Shown here: positions 38,684-47,249 of the stretch, one piece after another
How positions within the stretch are numbered: the stretch's first letter is position 1
Layout of the letters: each line of letters begins with the position of its first letter
NCBI GenBank assembly: GCA_026004095.1
Contig: BPIL01000009.1
Coordinates: 1 to 64,000, forward strand
DNA length: 64,000 bases
Reading direction: 5' to 3'
From: Meiothermus sp.
GTDB lineage: Bacteria > Deinococcota > Deinococci > Deinococcales > Thermaceae
Made by a program: the position numbers and the translations under genes
The notes under the pieces: generated by a model
Told to the model about the DNA's origin: nothing
Databases searched by the model: none
The model's input: only the letters and a program-made list of their open reading frames with translations

Positions 38684-38844
38684 GACTGCATGGCCTGGTA
38701 GATGCCGTTGAGCAGGGCCCCCACCACGGCCAGGGCCAGTACGGTCACCCCGGCCTGCACCGAGAAGAGGAAGATGGCGGCCAGTCCGTAGAGGGCCATC
38801 AAGGCCAGGAGCAGGTCGGCGTAGCGTAGGATCAGGCGGGTCAT
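38680..38844 (-). CDS. 54-residue membrane protein
   Basis: TRLILRYADLLLALMALYGL, then LFSVQAGVTVLALAVVGALL form two transmembrane helices with a short loop. It overlaps both neighbours by 4 bp. The two-helix layout resembles a reduced VirB2/TrbC pilin, but a larger VirB2-like protein exists at 50206. Confidence 0.6.
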   Translation of the reverse strand: MTRLILRYADLLLALMALYGLAAIFLFSVQAGVTVLALAVVGALLNGIYQAMQS

Positions 38845-39791
38845 TCTTTCTCCTGCATGAAGGCGGTCATCCACTGGTTGAGGAAGCCGTTGTTGTAGGG
38901 CACGCTCTGGTAGCGGGCGACCTGGAGGCCGGAGGCCAGGCTGCCCTGCAAGATCATCAGGCGGGTCTGCGGCCGGTTGCCTACCGGGGTAAAGGTCGGG
39001 TAGATGACCTGGGCGGGGTGGTCATCCAGCTCGAGGGGGTGCAGCTGCAAGAGGTTGTGCTGGCGCAGGAACTGGAGGGTGCCGCCCTCGAGGGTCACCC
39101 GCTCGGCCCGCACCATGGGCAGGATGTGCAGGCCGGGCGGGGGGGTGAGGAGGGCGCTGCGCCTTTCCGGGCCGCTCTCCACCCGCACGAACGGCAGGCT
39201 GCGCAGCTTCTGCTTCGGGGGCAGGCTGGCGGTGTTGGCCGCCTGCCGGGCCAGCAGGAACTCCTGCCCCCCGGCGCCTAGAGGCTTGTTGAGCACCAGC
39301 ATCAGGGCTTGCAAGGCGGGCTCGCCGATTTCCTTGGCGGTGATGGCCACCCAGCCGAAGGCGCTGCTGCGCACCCAGTCGTTGTTGCTGACCCAGCCGC
39401 CGTAGAGGGCCTCGAGGCGGCGGCGCTCGGCCTGCACCTGGGGCAGACGGCGCTCCATCCAGGCGATGTGGCCCTGCACCTCGGGGATCTGGCGATCCGC
39501 CGGCAGCCCCTTGAGCACCCGGATCTGGGTCTTGAGGAAGGCCTCGTACTCCTGGTAGGTGGTCAGGCTACCCTTCTCCTGCTCCACCAGCCCGTTGATG
39601 AGCTTGCCTTTGAGCGCGGGATCCACGGCGGGATCCTGAAGTATCTGGCGGATCTTGTTGAGGTTTTCCGCCTCGCTCTTCAGCCGCTCCTCGTAATAGT
39701 CCACCTGGGGGGGGCGCTGGCTGCCGGACTGGGCCAGGGCGCCCACGGTACCGGCGACCAGGATGTGGATGGCGGTGCGTCGCGTCATCAT
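38841..39791 (-). CDS. Exported T4SS-associated protein
   Basis: 316 residues with a signal-like N-terminus (TRRTAIHILVAGTVGALAQS). A helical middle (YYEERLKSEAENLNKIRQIL, then EAFLKTQIRVLKGLPADRQI) precedes a beta-rich C-half (LPMVRAERVTLEGGTLQFLR). TAGAAT 6 nt before the ATG indicates a leaderless start. No family is recognised; an envelope component of the mating channel is likely. Confidence 0.65.
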   Translation of the reverse strand: MMTRRTAIHILVAGTVGALAQSGSQRPPQVDYYEERLKSEAENLNKIRQILQDPAVDPALKGKLINGLVEQEKGSLTTYQEYEAFLKTQIRVLKGLPADRQIPEVQGHIAWMERRLPQVQAERRRLEALYGGWVSNNDWVRSSAFGWVAITAKEIGEPALQALMLVLNKPLGAGGQEFLLARQAANTASLPPKQKLRSLPFVRVESGPERRSALLTPPPGLHILPMVRAERVTLEGGTLQFLRQHNLLQLHPLELDDHPAQVIYPTFTPVGNRPQTRLMILQGSLASGLQVARYQSVPYNNGFLNQWMTAFMQEKE

Positions 39792-39797
39792 GCCGGG

Positions 39798-39844
39798 ATT
39801 CTACCACGAAAAAAGTTGTCATGAAAAGTTTACGCTTTTATAAT
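39798..39844. promoter_or_regulatory. Divergent promoters of the Fur-like gene and exported-protein operon
   Basis: Plus strand: TTGTCA (39816-39821), 17 bp, TATAAT (39839-39844), then 6 nt and GTG. Minus strand: TAGAAT (39803-39798), then 6 nt and ATG. GCGTAAACTTTTCATG, a version of the shared element, lies between them. Confidence 0.75.
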
Positions 39845-39850
39845 GCGGGC

Positions 39851-40258
39851 GTGCAGGTAGGGAACCTACAACAAACCATCGCAGCAGCCAACACCCTGCA
39901 AGACGAGCGGTTGCACCGCTTGTTGCACCTTCTGAAGCTGATTGACCAGCACGGCCATGCCACCGCCTCCACGCTGTGGCGGGCCTCTGGCTGGAGCAGC
40001 GCCACCTTTTACCGCATCCTGAAATGGGCCATCCAGCAAGGGCTGGTCTCCGGCATCACGGTGGGGGTGCATACCTACTTTGGGCTGGGCTATCCCGCCC
40101 ATGCCCACCTGGTATGTGAACGGTGCGGCACGGTGCAGGATGTGCCCCTGCCCAGCTTTGAAATCCCCGATACAAAAGGCTGGGTGACCGATAGGGTCAC
40201 CCTGGTGCTCTATAGCTGTGCTGCGCCCGATGCCTGCCGGGATAGGCTACCTTCGTAG
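39851..40258 (+). CDS. Fur-like transcription regulator
   Basis: 135 residues from leaderless GTG 39851. A winged helix (LLHLLKLIDQHGHATASTLW, then SSATFYRILKWAIQQGLVSG) precedes HAHLVCERCGTVQDVPLPSF, which follows the Fur pattern HHHLxCxxCGxVxDV with a CxxC metal site. The C-terminal dimerisation domain is unusual (LVLYSCAAPDACRDRLPS). It is divergent from the transfer operon and a plausible regulator of it. The 3' end overlaps the PLD-like gene. Confidence 0.7.
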   Translation: MQVGNLQQTIAAANTLQDERLHRLLHLLKLIDQHGHATASTLWRASGWSSATFYRILKWAIQQGLVSGITVGVHTYFGLGYPAHAHLVCERCGTVQDVPLPSFEIPDTKGWVTDRVTLVLYSCAAPDACRDRLPS

Positions 40259-40780
40259 CGCGGGCAGGTTCTTGGTCAGGTTGATCTGGTTCTGCACCTC
40301 CCGGTCGTTGAGGGCGATCAGGTCGTTGATGGGGTGTTTCTCCAGCTCGGTGTACTGCGGCGGCACCTTGGCCCTGTAGCTCCAGGGTTTGGCCTGCCGG
40401 TACAGATCCACATAGCGCTGGCGCAGGCCGGCGACCCCGGTGGTGCTGACCTGTCCGCGGGCCAGGTTGATGGCCACCCGCTGGTCTACCAGCACGGTGG
40501 TGCCCTGGGGCAGCCGGGCCATGAGGCGAACCCGGGCCCCGGCCAGTTGCAGGCCGCCCAGATAGACATAGGGGCTTTCCGCGGTCTCCGCCCCGTGCAG
40601 GATATAGACCGGAATGCCCCGCCGGGTCACCGCCTCATGCAGGGCCTTGGCCAGGGTGGCGTTGGTCAGGGCCTCGCTCTGCACCAGGATTTCCGCGCGG
40701 GCGTTGGCGATGTGGGTCTCCCAGGGGGCGGCCCATGCGCCCAGCAATGCCAGGAAAAGGGTCAGGACAACGGCTTTCAT
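40247..40780 (-). CDS. Exported PLD-like protein without HKD motif
   Basis: 177 residues with a signal peptide (KAVVLTLFLALLGAWAAPWE). AEILVQSEALTNATLAKALH, then AVTRRGIPVYILHGAETAES matches the N-terminal part of the phospholipase D fold. The catalytic HxKxxxxD is absent; GTTVLVDQRVAINLARGQVS stands at its place. Coupled to virD4 (ATGA). A structural role in the envelope is more likely than catalysis. Confidence 0.55.
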   Translation of the reverse strand: MKAVVLTLFLALLGAWAAPWETHIANARAEILVQSEALTNATLAKALHEAVTRRGIPVYILHGAETAESPYVYLGGLQLAGARVRLMARLPQGTTVLVDQRVAINLARGQVSTTGVAGLRQRYVDLYRQAKPWSYRAKVPPQYTELEKHPINDLIALNDREVQNQINLTKNLPALRR

Positions 40781-43323
40781 GCGATTTTTTGCCTCCATTG
40801 GTCGCGCACCCGGGCGTAGGCCTGGCCGGTTTCCTTGAGGCTGATGAGGCCGTACATGAACAATCCTCCCTTGAGTATGAGCCATTCGTGGGGCTGGTAC
40901 TTTTTGGCAAGCTCGCTGGGGAGGTGGTCGGTGGGTTGCAAGCCCTCAAAGTGGGCCTGCTGGCTGGCGTGGATGTAGACGGTCTGCGAGGGCAGATCCA
41001 CCACCGCCAGGGCCCCTCCGGGCACGGGTTCGTTGGTGAAGCCCAGCAATCCCCGGTTGCGGATGGCCTCGAGGCTGCTGCGGTTCTTGTTGAGCGCGTT
41101 GAGCTGGGTCACATGGCGGCTGCCCAGCAGCTTGAGCCCCTTGCCGGTGATGGCCACCTCCTGGGTGTCCGCGGCCTCCTTGACCTTGACGTAGCCCGCT
41201 TCGACGACCTCCGGGGGTAGGATCTCGTGGTTGGCCTTGAACAGCACGATCTTGGACCAGCTTCCCTTGGTGTCGGTATAGACCTTGAGGGGGGCGGTTT
41301 CCTCTATCAGGCGCTCGACCCACCGGGTGAAGACCTCCGGCTTGCTGGGGGGGAGCTGTTTGATCACCTGTTCGCCGCTGCTGGCCTCAAAGGGGTTGAG
41401 GGGCATCATGGCCTTGCGGATCTGCAACAGGCGCACCAGGCGGGGAAGCTGGCGGCGCACCTCCCAGTAGGCCTGGTGGAAGGGGTTGCGCGGGTCTTGC
41501 AGGGTCACCGCGCGGAATGCGGTCCAACCCACGTTGGGTAGGCGAACCACGGCGGTGCCCCGGGGGGCCCGGGCCATGACCTGCGGCGAGAGCAGGGCCT
41601 TGCGGGCCGCCCGCAGGGAGTAGCTGGTCTTGGGCACCATGTCCAGCATTCCCTCCCGGGATTCGCTGACGCCCTCCTGGAGCACCGTGGTTTCCCCGAT
41701 GTATTTGGCCAGCTCGGCCTGCACCTTGTCGGACAGGTCGGCCACGTACCAGACCTGCGAGTTGAGGTTGTTCTCCACGATGCGCTGCCACTTATTCTGC
41801 CCATAGACGTCCACCCCCTGGGCCATGGATTGCAGGATGATGTGAAACGATACGTTCTGGTCGCGCACCATCGCCAGGTTGGTCTCGATGTTGGGCAGGG
41901 GGCCGAAGTTGGCGAACTCGTCCAGCAGGAAGTTGTAGGGGTGCTTGAGCGGGCCCACCTTGTTGATGGCCCGGTCAATCCGCATCTTCAACAGGCGCAG
42001 GATGACCCGGCCCGGCTCGGTCTGCACGATGTCCTCGGGAATCCCCACATACAGCAGGCCGGGCTGTTGCAGGAGCCGCTCGAGGTCCAGGTTCTCCTCC
42101 GGCATCCCCTTGGTGGTGGCGCGGCGCAGGGCCTTGCTGGTGCTGAAGGGGAGGATCTTGTTGCGCAGGCCGGGGATGGCCTCGGATAGCTTGGCCGGGG
42201 GGCGCTCGAAGATTTTGAGAGCCAGGGTGTGGGCCACCGGGTTGATCTCGGTGTAGGCCTTGAGCTGTTCGATGCTGGCATGGGAGAGCAGCTCCACGAT
42301 CTCGCCCAGGTCGGCGGGCCGGTTCTCGATGCGGGTCTGGGTGCGGTGGGCCATGATCAGGCCTGCCAGCAGGGCCCAGTCGTTTTCCCGGTAGTGCATC
42401 ACCGCATCGTTGTCGGGGGCTGGGATAACCATCTGGGCGAAGTTGAAGGCGGCGTTGGAGTCGTCCTCCGGGATCTCCTCCAGCAGGGGCAGGCGCAGGG
42501 TGGAGTCGCTGAAGGGGGTGAAGACTGATACCGGGCGGTCATGAGCCATATAGATGGCCACTGCCTCCAGCAGCCCCGAGCGTCCACCCCACTTCTGGTC
42601 AAACACGATGGTTCCGATTTGGTTGACCGCCGCTGAGAAGACCTGGTTCATGGCGTAGGTGGTGGTCTTACCTGCCCCTGTACCGGCTACGACCAGGATG
42701 TGGCGGTTGCGAATGCGCGAGGGCATTTGCAGCAGCTCGTATTTTTTGGGCTCCTCCTCCAGCACCCGCTCGGGCTTTTCAACGTCAAACAGCCCGATGA
42801 AGGTGGATTGGTGATGGAGCTTTTCTCCCAGGATCTCGCCCGGTTTTTCCTCGCGTTCCTGGAGGTTTTTCTTTTTTGCCCAGAAGCCGTCTGCCGGGGC
42901 GGTGGCTTCCTTGGGGGTGGCCCGGATCAGGAATACCGGCAGAACGGCCAGTCCCACCAGATACCATTGCCACAAAGGAGGTGTCTGGGTTTTTCGGTAG
43001 ACGTTCAACGCGTTGGTGCAGGCGCCATTGCTAAGGCAGAAGGTATAGAAGTTGATAAGATCTACATCAGGCGGCCCGAATCGGGTTTTGAGGCCGCTAA
43101 CCTTTTGCAAGTAGCGGTTCCAGGCTTCAGCTCTTTGAGGGGTAGAGCCGATCAGGTGGGCCTTTTTAGGAGTGGTCAGGGCTTGATAGAAGGTTAGAAA
43201 GGGACGAACGTAGCCGTATCCGTTCCAGGCCAGTACGCCCAGCAAGATGGCGAGCATCAGGGCCAGCATGGCCCCGTTCCAGGCGGTGAGCCCGGGCTTC
43301 AAGGTGGTCTGATTAGGGTTCAT
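40777..43323 (-). CDS. virD4: VirD4/TraG-type coupling ATPase
   Basis: 848 residues. N-terminal transmembrane helices (AMLALMLAILLGVLAWNGYG, then WYLVGLAVLPVFLI) precede Walker A HILVVAGTGAGKTTTY, TIVFDQKWGGRSGLL, Walker B YNFLLDEFANFGPLPN and FHIILQSMAQGVDVYG. The coupling protein brings the relaxase-DNA complex to the channel. It carries a C-terminal extension of about 200 residues (EVFTRWVERLIEETAPLKVY onward), possibly substrate-binding. It overlaps the TrbL gene by 4 bp. Confidence 0.92.
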   Translation of the reverse strand: MNPNQTTLKPGLTAWNGAMLALMLAILLGVLAWNGYGYVRPFLTFYQALTTPKKAHLIGSTPQRAEAWNRYLQKVSGLKTRFGPPDVDLINFYTFCLSNGACTNALNVYRKTQTPPLWQWYLVGLAVLPVFLIRATPKEATAPADGFWAKKKNLQEREEKPGEILGEKLHHQSTFIGLFDVEKPERVLEEEPKKYELLQMPSRIRNRHILVVAGTGAGKTTTYAMNQVFSAAVNQIGTIVFDQKWGGRSGLLEAVAIYMAHDRPVSVFTPFSDSTLRLPLLEEIPEDDSNAAFNFAQMVIPAPDNDAVMHYRENDWALLAGLIMAHRTQTRIENRPADLGEIVELLSHASIEQLKAYTEINPVAHTLALKIFERPPAKLSEAIPGLRNKILPFSTSKALRRATTKGMPEENLDLERLLQQPGLLYVGIPEDIVQTEPGRVILRLLKMRIDRAINKVGPLKHPYNFLLDEFANFGPLPNIETNLAMVRDQNVSFHIILQSMAQGVDVYGQNKWQRIVENNLNSQVWYVADLSDKVQAELAKYIGETTVLQEGVSESREGMLDMVPKTSYSLRAARKALLSPQVMARAPRGTAVVRLPNVGWTAFRAVTLQDPRNPFHQAYWEVRRQLPRLVRLLQIRKAMMPLNPFEASSGEQVIKQLPPSKPEVFTRWVERLIEETAPLKVYTDTKGSWSKIVLFKANHEILPPEVVEAGYVKVKEAADTQEVAITGKGLKLLGSRHVTQLNALNKNRSSLEAIRNRGLLGFTNEPVPGGALAVVDLPSQTVYIHASQQAHFEGLQPTDHLPSELAKKYQPHEWLILKGGLFMYGLISLKETGQAYARVRDQWRQKIA

Positions 43324-44750
43324 TCAGTGTTTGTTTTTTCCCTTACGTTAGACTTTTCTCTCAATCGCTTGGCCTGCCAGCGTTCCTCGGCGGGCTGGGT
43401 CAGGGGAACATACCCACCTCGCTCGTTAGCAAACTGGCGTTCTTTGTAACCACGCTGGTCAAAGAGGGATTTATCGCTGCTTTTCAGGTAGTCCAGGCTA
43501 TGCGGGTTATAGGGCCGGGCAGGGGTGTTGGGGAAGGGGTTTTCTGCTGAACTCTGGCGGAGTCTGGCATCTCGCGCTGCCGTAGCGGGCGCACCAACGG
43601 CGAAGCGGCCTGCGGCAGTGGCCATGCTGGCAGCACCACCGGCGAGAGCGCCAGCCCCTTTGCCCAGGGTTAGGGCCGGGTTTTTGAGGCGGCTCAGCAG
43701 TACCCCGACCCCGCCGGTCTCGGCCAGGCTGCCACCGCCGAAGCTGCCTTCCACCAGCTGGGAGATGTAGCGACCGGCGTTGTTGGTGAGCATGGTGGCG
43801 ATGATTACGCCCACCACCAGGCCCACGATGGCGACCAGGGTGGCCCCGATCAGGCCGCCGAAGGCGCCCAGGATCTCCGGCATCTTGTTGAAAATGTTGG
43901 CGAGGTTGGCGGAATTCATGGTGGTTTGCAGGCTGTCCCAGGATCGGGAGAGCTCGGCGTTGAGCCGGGCGCTGGGGGCGCCGATGGCAATGGCCGAGGC
44001 GATCCCGAAGATCAAAGGGGTGATGAGCACCGTGGCGTAGCTGCCCAGGAAGGCCCGCACCCAGTTGCCGAAATAGGTCAGACCGGTCATGGGGGAGGCC
44101 ACCATGGTGGCCACCAAGGCCGGGAACAGCAGGTTGGCCAGCATCAGCAGCACCCCGCTGAGCACCACGATGGCGGTGAAGGAGATGATGACCGGGATGA
44201 GCAGCAGGCCAAAGACGTTCATGTAGTTCATGGCGTTGAGGCCCTGCTTGAGCGCGGCCTTGGCGGTCTGGTTGGAGGCGGTCTCCCGCACCATCTTTTC
44301 ACCGGTGGCCAGCAGCCCCTTTTCCGCGGCCTCGGCGGCTACCCCGGTGGCCTTGAAGACGAACTTCCCGGCCAGCCCGGCGATGCCCACCCCGGCGGTG
44401 CTGATGCCGACGAGCAGCGCGCCCTCGGCCATGCTGTCGTCGATCAGCCTAGAGCCCAGGGTGGTGGCCCCGGCGTAGGCAGTGCTCCACATGTAGAAGG
44501 TGCCGTCGCGGATGTAGGGCGCGGCGCTCAGGGCCGCTCCCACCAGGATGCTGCGCACCACCAGCCCGGCCATCAGGGTCTTTCGCAGGGTGGCGGTGGC
44601 GGTGAGCATCTGGTAGGCGGCGATGCCCAGGTACAGCGCCACACCAATGGTGATGGCCAGGGTGTACAGCTTGTACTGCTCAAACTTGGCCCCTAGAAAG
44701 GTGAGGATGGCGATGGGGTCGGGCAGGTAGCCCTGGAGGAACTCGAGCAT
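43320..44750 (-). CDS. VirB6/TrbL-like inner-membrane channel protein
   Basis: 476 residues with six or more transmembrane helices (LYTLAITIGVALYLGIAAYQ; FGLLLIPVIISFTAIVVLSG; FLGSYATVLITPLIFGIAS; ATLVAIVGLVVGVIIATMLT). A Gly/Ala-rich segment (GKGAGALAGGAASMATAAGR) and a hydrophilic tail follow. The topology, length and position next to VirB5-like and VirD4 genes fit TrbL/VirB6. Confidence 0.85.
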   Translation of the reverse strand: MLEFLQGYLPDPIAILTFLGAKFEQYKLYTLAITIGVALYLGIAAYQMLTATATLRKTLMAGLVVRSILVGAALSAAPYIRDGTFYMWSTAYAGATTLGSRLIDDSMAEGALLVGISTAGVGIAGLAGKFVFKATGVAAEAAEKGLLATGEKMVRETASNQTAKAALKQGLNAMNYMNVFGLLLIPVIISFTAIVVLSGVLLMLANLLFPALVATMVASPMTGLTYFGNWVRAFLGSYATVLITPLIFGIASAIAIGAPSARLNAELSRSWDSLQTTMNSANLANIFNKMPEILGAFGGLIGATLVAIVGLVVGVIIATMLTNNAGRYISQLVEGSFGGGSLAETGGVGVLLSRLKNPALTLGKGAGALAGGAASMATAAGRFAVGAPATAARDARLRQSSAENPFPNTPARPYNPHSLDYLKSSDKSLFDQRGYKERQFANERGGYVPLTQPAEERWQAKRLREKSNVREKTNTE

Positions 44751-45991
44751 CAGTTACACTCTCCCTTCCACCACTTCTTGCAGGAGGGCTGGCCCATCAC
44801 GCCGGTAAAGGCGTTGTAGCGGTCTGCGTTCTTGAACAGATCCTCGGCCTTGGCCGCAATCTGGGCGTACTCGATGCTCAGCTCGTTGCTGGTCTGGGCG
44901 ATGTTCTGGCTGATCTCGGCGGCCAGGCGCTCGTTGAGCTGGGCGAGCTGGTAGTTGGTGTAAAGCTCCTGGGCAGCCAGGCCCGCCAGGCTTTTTTGCA
45001 GGGCCGACTGGGAGGCCACCAGGCCGTTGCCCAGGTCGGCAAAGCCCCGCGCCAGCAGCTGCACCGCCGCCCGGGTGCTGGTGGCGTTCTGGGCCTGGGT
45101 GACCAGCTTCTGCCCGGCCTCGCTCACCTTGTTGGCCAGCTCTTGCAGGGATTTGTCGGCGGCCAGCCGGGCGGCGTTGCGCTCGGCGGCCGAGAGGATC
45201 TCCCCGCTGCGGCTGCGCTCCTTGGCGGAGGCGCTCCAGCTCATGTTCTCGCTGAGGATGTTTTGCAGGGTGGGGATCTCCTTTTTGAGCTTGGCCACCT
45301 CGCTTTGATACTGATTGAAGGCGTTGAGCGCGGTTTGCTGCTGCTGCTTGGCCTGTTGCAGCAGGGATTTGACCTTCTGGGAGGTAAAGCCGTCGGTTTT
45401 GCTCTGCTGCTGGATCTGTTGCAGGGTTGTGATGTAGTTGGTATGGGCGGTGCGGTAATTGCTTTCCAGATTGTTCAGCTTGCTGAGGGTCTGGTCGTAG
45501 TAGCTTTTGGCAAACTTGGCCACCTTGCCGCTGTTTTCTTGCAGCACCTCGGCGATGGCCCGTCGGGCCTGCTCGGGGGTGTAGTTCTCGTCGTCGCGCA
45601 GCTTCTTGAGGATCTCGCGGATTTTCTGGTTGGTTTTGTCCTCGGCCTGTTGCAGATCCGCTCGCGTCATACCGGTTTGCTGGAGAACGGTAGTTACCCG
45701 CTGCGAGTCGAGCTGGCTGGTGTCAAACTGCTTCAGCACCTCGCTCAGGGGGGCGTTGAAGTTCATCTGGATCAGGTTGGCGCCCAGGCCCTGGGCGTCC
45801 TTGACCCCGGCGATGGCCTCCTTCCAGGCCTTCTCGATGCTACAGAAGTCCACCGGCGAGTCGTAGCCTGCGGCGTCGGCGACCTGCTGAACCCCGCAGG
45901 CCAGCCCGGTGAAGTTGTTGATGTCGTCCACATTCAGGGCCAGCGCCGGGCTGAATACCCAGGGAAGAGCGAGCCAGTACAACTTTTTCAT
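44750..45991 (-). CDS. VirB5/TrbJ-like exported coiled-coil protein
   Basis: 413 residues from leaderless ATG 45991 (TATACT six bases upstream). It has a signal peptide (KKLYWLALPWVFSPALALNV), long coiled-coil helices (LSKLNNLESNYRTAHTNYIT; QYQSEVAKLKKEIPTLQNIL) and cysteines at both ends (LACGVQQV; SCKKWWKGECN). TrbJ/VirB5 proteins sit at the pilus tip or periplasm. It starts its own sub-operon and ends with a one-base overlap with the TrbL gene. Confidence 0.75.
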   Translation of the reverse strand: MKKLYWLALPWVFSPALALNVDDINNFTGLACGVQQVADAAGYDSPVDFCSIEKAWKEAIAGVKDAQGLGANLIQMNFNAPLSEVLKQFDTSQLDSQRVTTVLQQTGMTRADLQQAEDKTNQKIREILKKLRDDENYTPEQARRAIAEVLQENSGKVAKFAKSYYDQTLSKLNNLESNYRTAHTNYITTLQQIQQQSKTDGFTSQKVKSLLQQAKQQQQTALNAFNQYQSEVAKLKKEIPTLQNILSENMSWSASAKERSRSGEILSAAERNAARLAADKSLQELANKVSEAGQKLVTQAQNATSTRAAVQLLARGFADLGNGLVASQSALQKSLAGLAAQELYTNYQLAQLNERLAAEISQNIAQTSNELSIEYAQIAAKAEDLFKNADRYNAFTGVMGQPSCKKWWKGECN

Positions 45992-45997
45992 GCCTTG

Positions 45998-46015
45998 AGT
46001 ATACGAAAAAGTTTT
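45998..46015 (-). promoter_or_regulatory. Promoter of the TrbJ-TrbL-VirD4 operon
   Basis: TATACT (46003-45998) ends 6 nt before ATG 45991. CAAAACTTTTTCG, the shared element, stands immediately upstream. No strong -35 hexamer is seen. Confidence 0.6.
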
Positions 46016-46048
46016 GTAAAAGAGAAACCCCCGTGTTGCCACGGGGGT
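46016..46048 (-). terminator. Terminator below the hairpin-block genes
   Basis: A perfect 9-bp stem (46027-46035 with 46040-46048, loop TTGC) is followed on the minus strand by TTTCTCTTTT. It ends the transcript from the VirB4 side before the TrbJ promoter. Confidence 0.75.
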
Positions 46049-46054
46049 GGGGGG

Positions 46055-46570
46055 CTACTCGCCCCGTCTTCCCCACCAGAGCAAGCGCTCTCCAGTGGGG
46101 GTGACCAGGCCCCATCCCTGGAGGGGGCCTTTCTCTTCCAGGGCGGCCTGTATGGCCTGGAGGAAGCGGTCGGGGTCGGGGTTGAACCCCGCCCCGACCA
46201 GGGCCTCTTCCAGGGCCTGGAGACCCTCGAGGGTCTCCGCACCCTGGAGGATGCGGCGGAGGGCGGCGGCGCGGTCCGCCCTCCGATACAGGGCCCCCTC
46301 GGAAACCCCGAGGGCCTCCAAGACTTCGAGCCAGGGCTCGAGGGAGGCGGGGACCCGAAGGGTCCCCTCGTAGAGTTCCGCCTGTGGCGGCAGGCGGAAC
46401 TCCTCCTTTGCCAGGCTGGAGAACAGCCTGGCAGCCTCTTGGGCCCCCTTGACGGGGGCCTCGAGGGCCTCCCGTGGGAATAGGAGGTCGGTATCCCGTA
46501 CCTCCTCTTCCCAGTAGGCGTGTTTGAGCACGCCCACTGGGGCCCCCACCCAGGGGGTGTATTTACCCAT
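46055..46570 (-). CDS. Hypothetical protein encoded in hairpin-packed DNA
   Basis: 171 residues: GKYTPWVGAPVGVLKHAYWE, then LFPREALEAPVKGAQEAARL and GWGLVTPTGERLLWWGRRG. Most codons lie in perfect hairpins, including a 12-bp stem (46373-46384 with 46391-46402) and a 10-bp stem (46409-46433). The ATG overlaps the stop of the upstream frame. No family is recognised. It lies between VirB4 and VirB5 but shows no T4SS motif. Confidence 0.6.
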   Translation of the reverse strand: MGKYTPWVGAPVGVLKHAYWEEEVRDTDLLFPREALEAPVKGAQEAARLFSSLAKEEFRLPPQAELYEGTLRVPASLEPWLEVLEALGVSEGALYRRADRAAALRRILQGAETLEGLQALEEALVGAGFNPDPDRFLQAIQAALEEKGPLQGWGLVTPTGERLLWWGRRGE

Positions 46571-47130
46571 ACAGCACCCCCTCCCAGCGGGGATCGGGTA
46601 GGTCTACTGCCCGATCCCCGTCCTCGTCCTCCCAGTCTAGCGACAGGGAGGAGAGGCGGAGGAGGGCCTCCTCCGCCTCGGCCTCTGGCCCGGGCGTTCC
46701 CCCTTCTCCGCCCGGTGCCCTGCAGCGCCCGGAGGCGGCGCACCTCCGCCTCCGGGTGCCCCCCAGGCCAGGGCTTCGGCCTAGCCCGGGGAGCCACGTC
46801 TTCCCCCACAGCCGGATCGACGGCTGCGGGGGAAACCCCCCTGCTCAAGATCGCCTCCCCTGAGCTGGGGGGCCCCAGACGGGCCCGCCACTGCTCCGGG
46901 AGGCGGGCGGCCGCTCTCCTGGGCGAGCTCCTCAGGAAGCGCTCGCCCCGTCCCCCTTGCTTCGCCGCCAGGAGCAGGGGGGTAACCACTCTGCAGGACG
47001 GTGCGGTAGAGCACCGTCCCTTTCCTCCTCCTTCAGGGCACATGAGGCCCTGAAGGAGGAGGGCCTTGGCCACCACCTGGGTGATACTCCCAGGTGGTGG
47101 TCGACCTCGCTTGCTTAGCCACTTTTCCAT
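46563..47130 (-). pseudogene. Frame-interrupted hypothetical gene in hairpin-packed DNA
   Basis: From ATG 47130 the frame reads EKWLSKRGRPPPGSITQVVA through PWPGGHPEAEVRRLRALQGT. Past about 46710 another frame is protein-like (PEAEAEEALLRLSSLSLDWE, then DRAVDLPDPRWEGVLYG and stop at 46563). Removing one base near 46710 joins them into exactly 188 codons. Both halves are saturated with stems such as 47024-47039/47047-47062 (16 bp). It may be a frameshifted gene, a sequencing error or non-coding DNA. Confidence 0.4.
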
Positions 47131-47249
47131 CATATGGAAAAAGCAACCCCCCTCCTGGGGGTGGATTTCGAGCGGGGGGCAACCCCCTTTCGACCCGGGG
47201 GGTTGTCGGGTTGCTTGATGGCCGAGAGTGTACGCCGGCTGGCCTCGGT

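Larger units (their letters stand above)
46027..47205. repeat. Hairpin-packed block inside the T4SS operon
   Basis: About 1.2 kb in which over twenty perfect inverted repeats of 6-16 bp follow each other with loops of 1-12 nt. Strong ones are 46168-46199, 46219-46238, 46258-46284, 46349-46367, 46373-46402, 46476-46512, 46588-46620, 46653-46679, 46728-46756, 46801-46834, 46996-47019, 47024-47062 and 47070-47100. The arms differ in sequence between hairpins, so it is not one repeated element. Neighbouring virB4 and trbJ lack this density. Confidence 0.85.

Noticed and set aside
40247-40780. Active phospholipase D or nuclease
   Set aside because: The HxKxxxxD motif is missing, so only fold similarity is claimed.
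46027-47205. Conjugative oriT
   Set aside because: Multiple inverted repeats alone are not diagnostic; no nic-type motif and no relaxase gene were recognised nearby.
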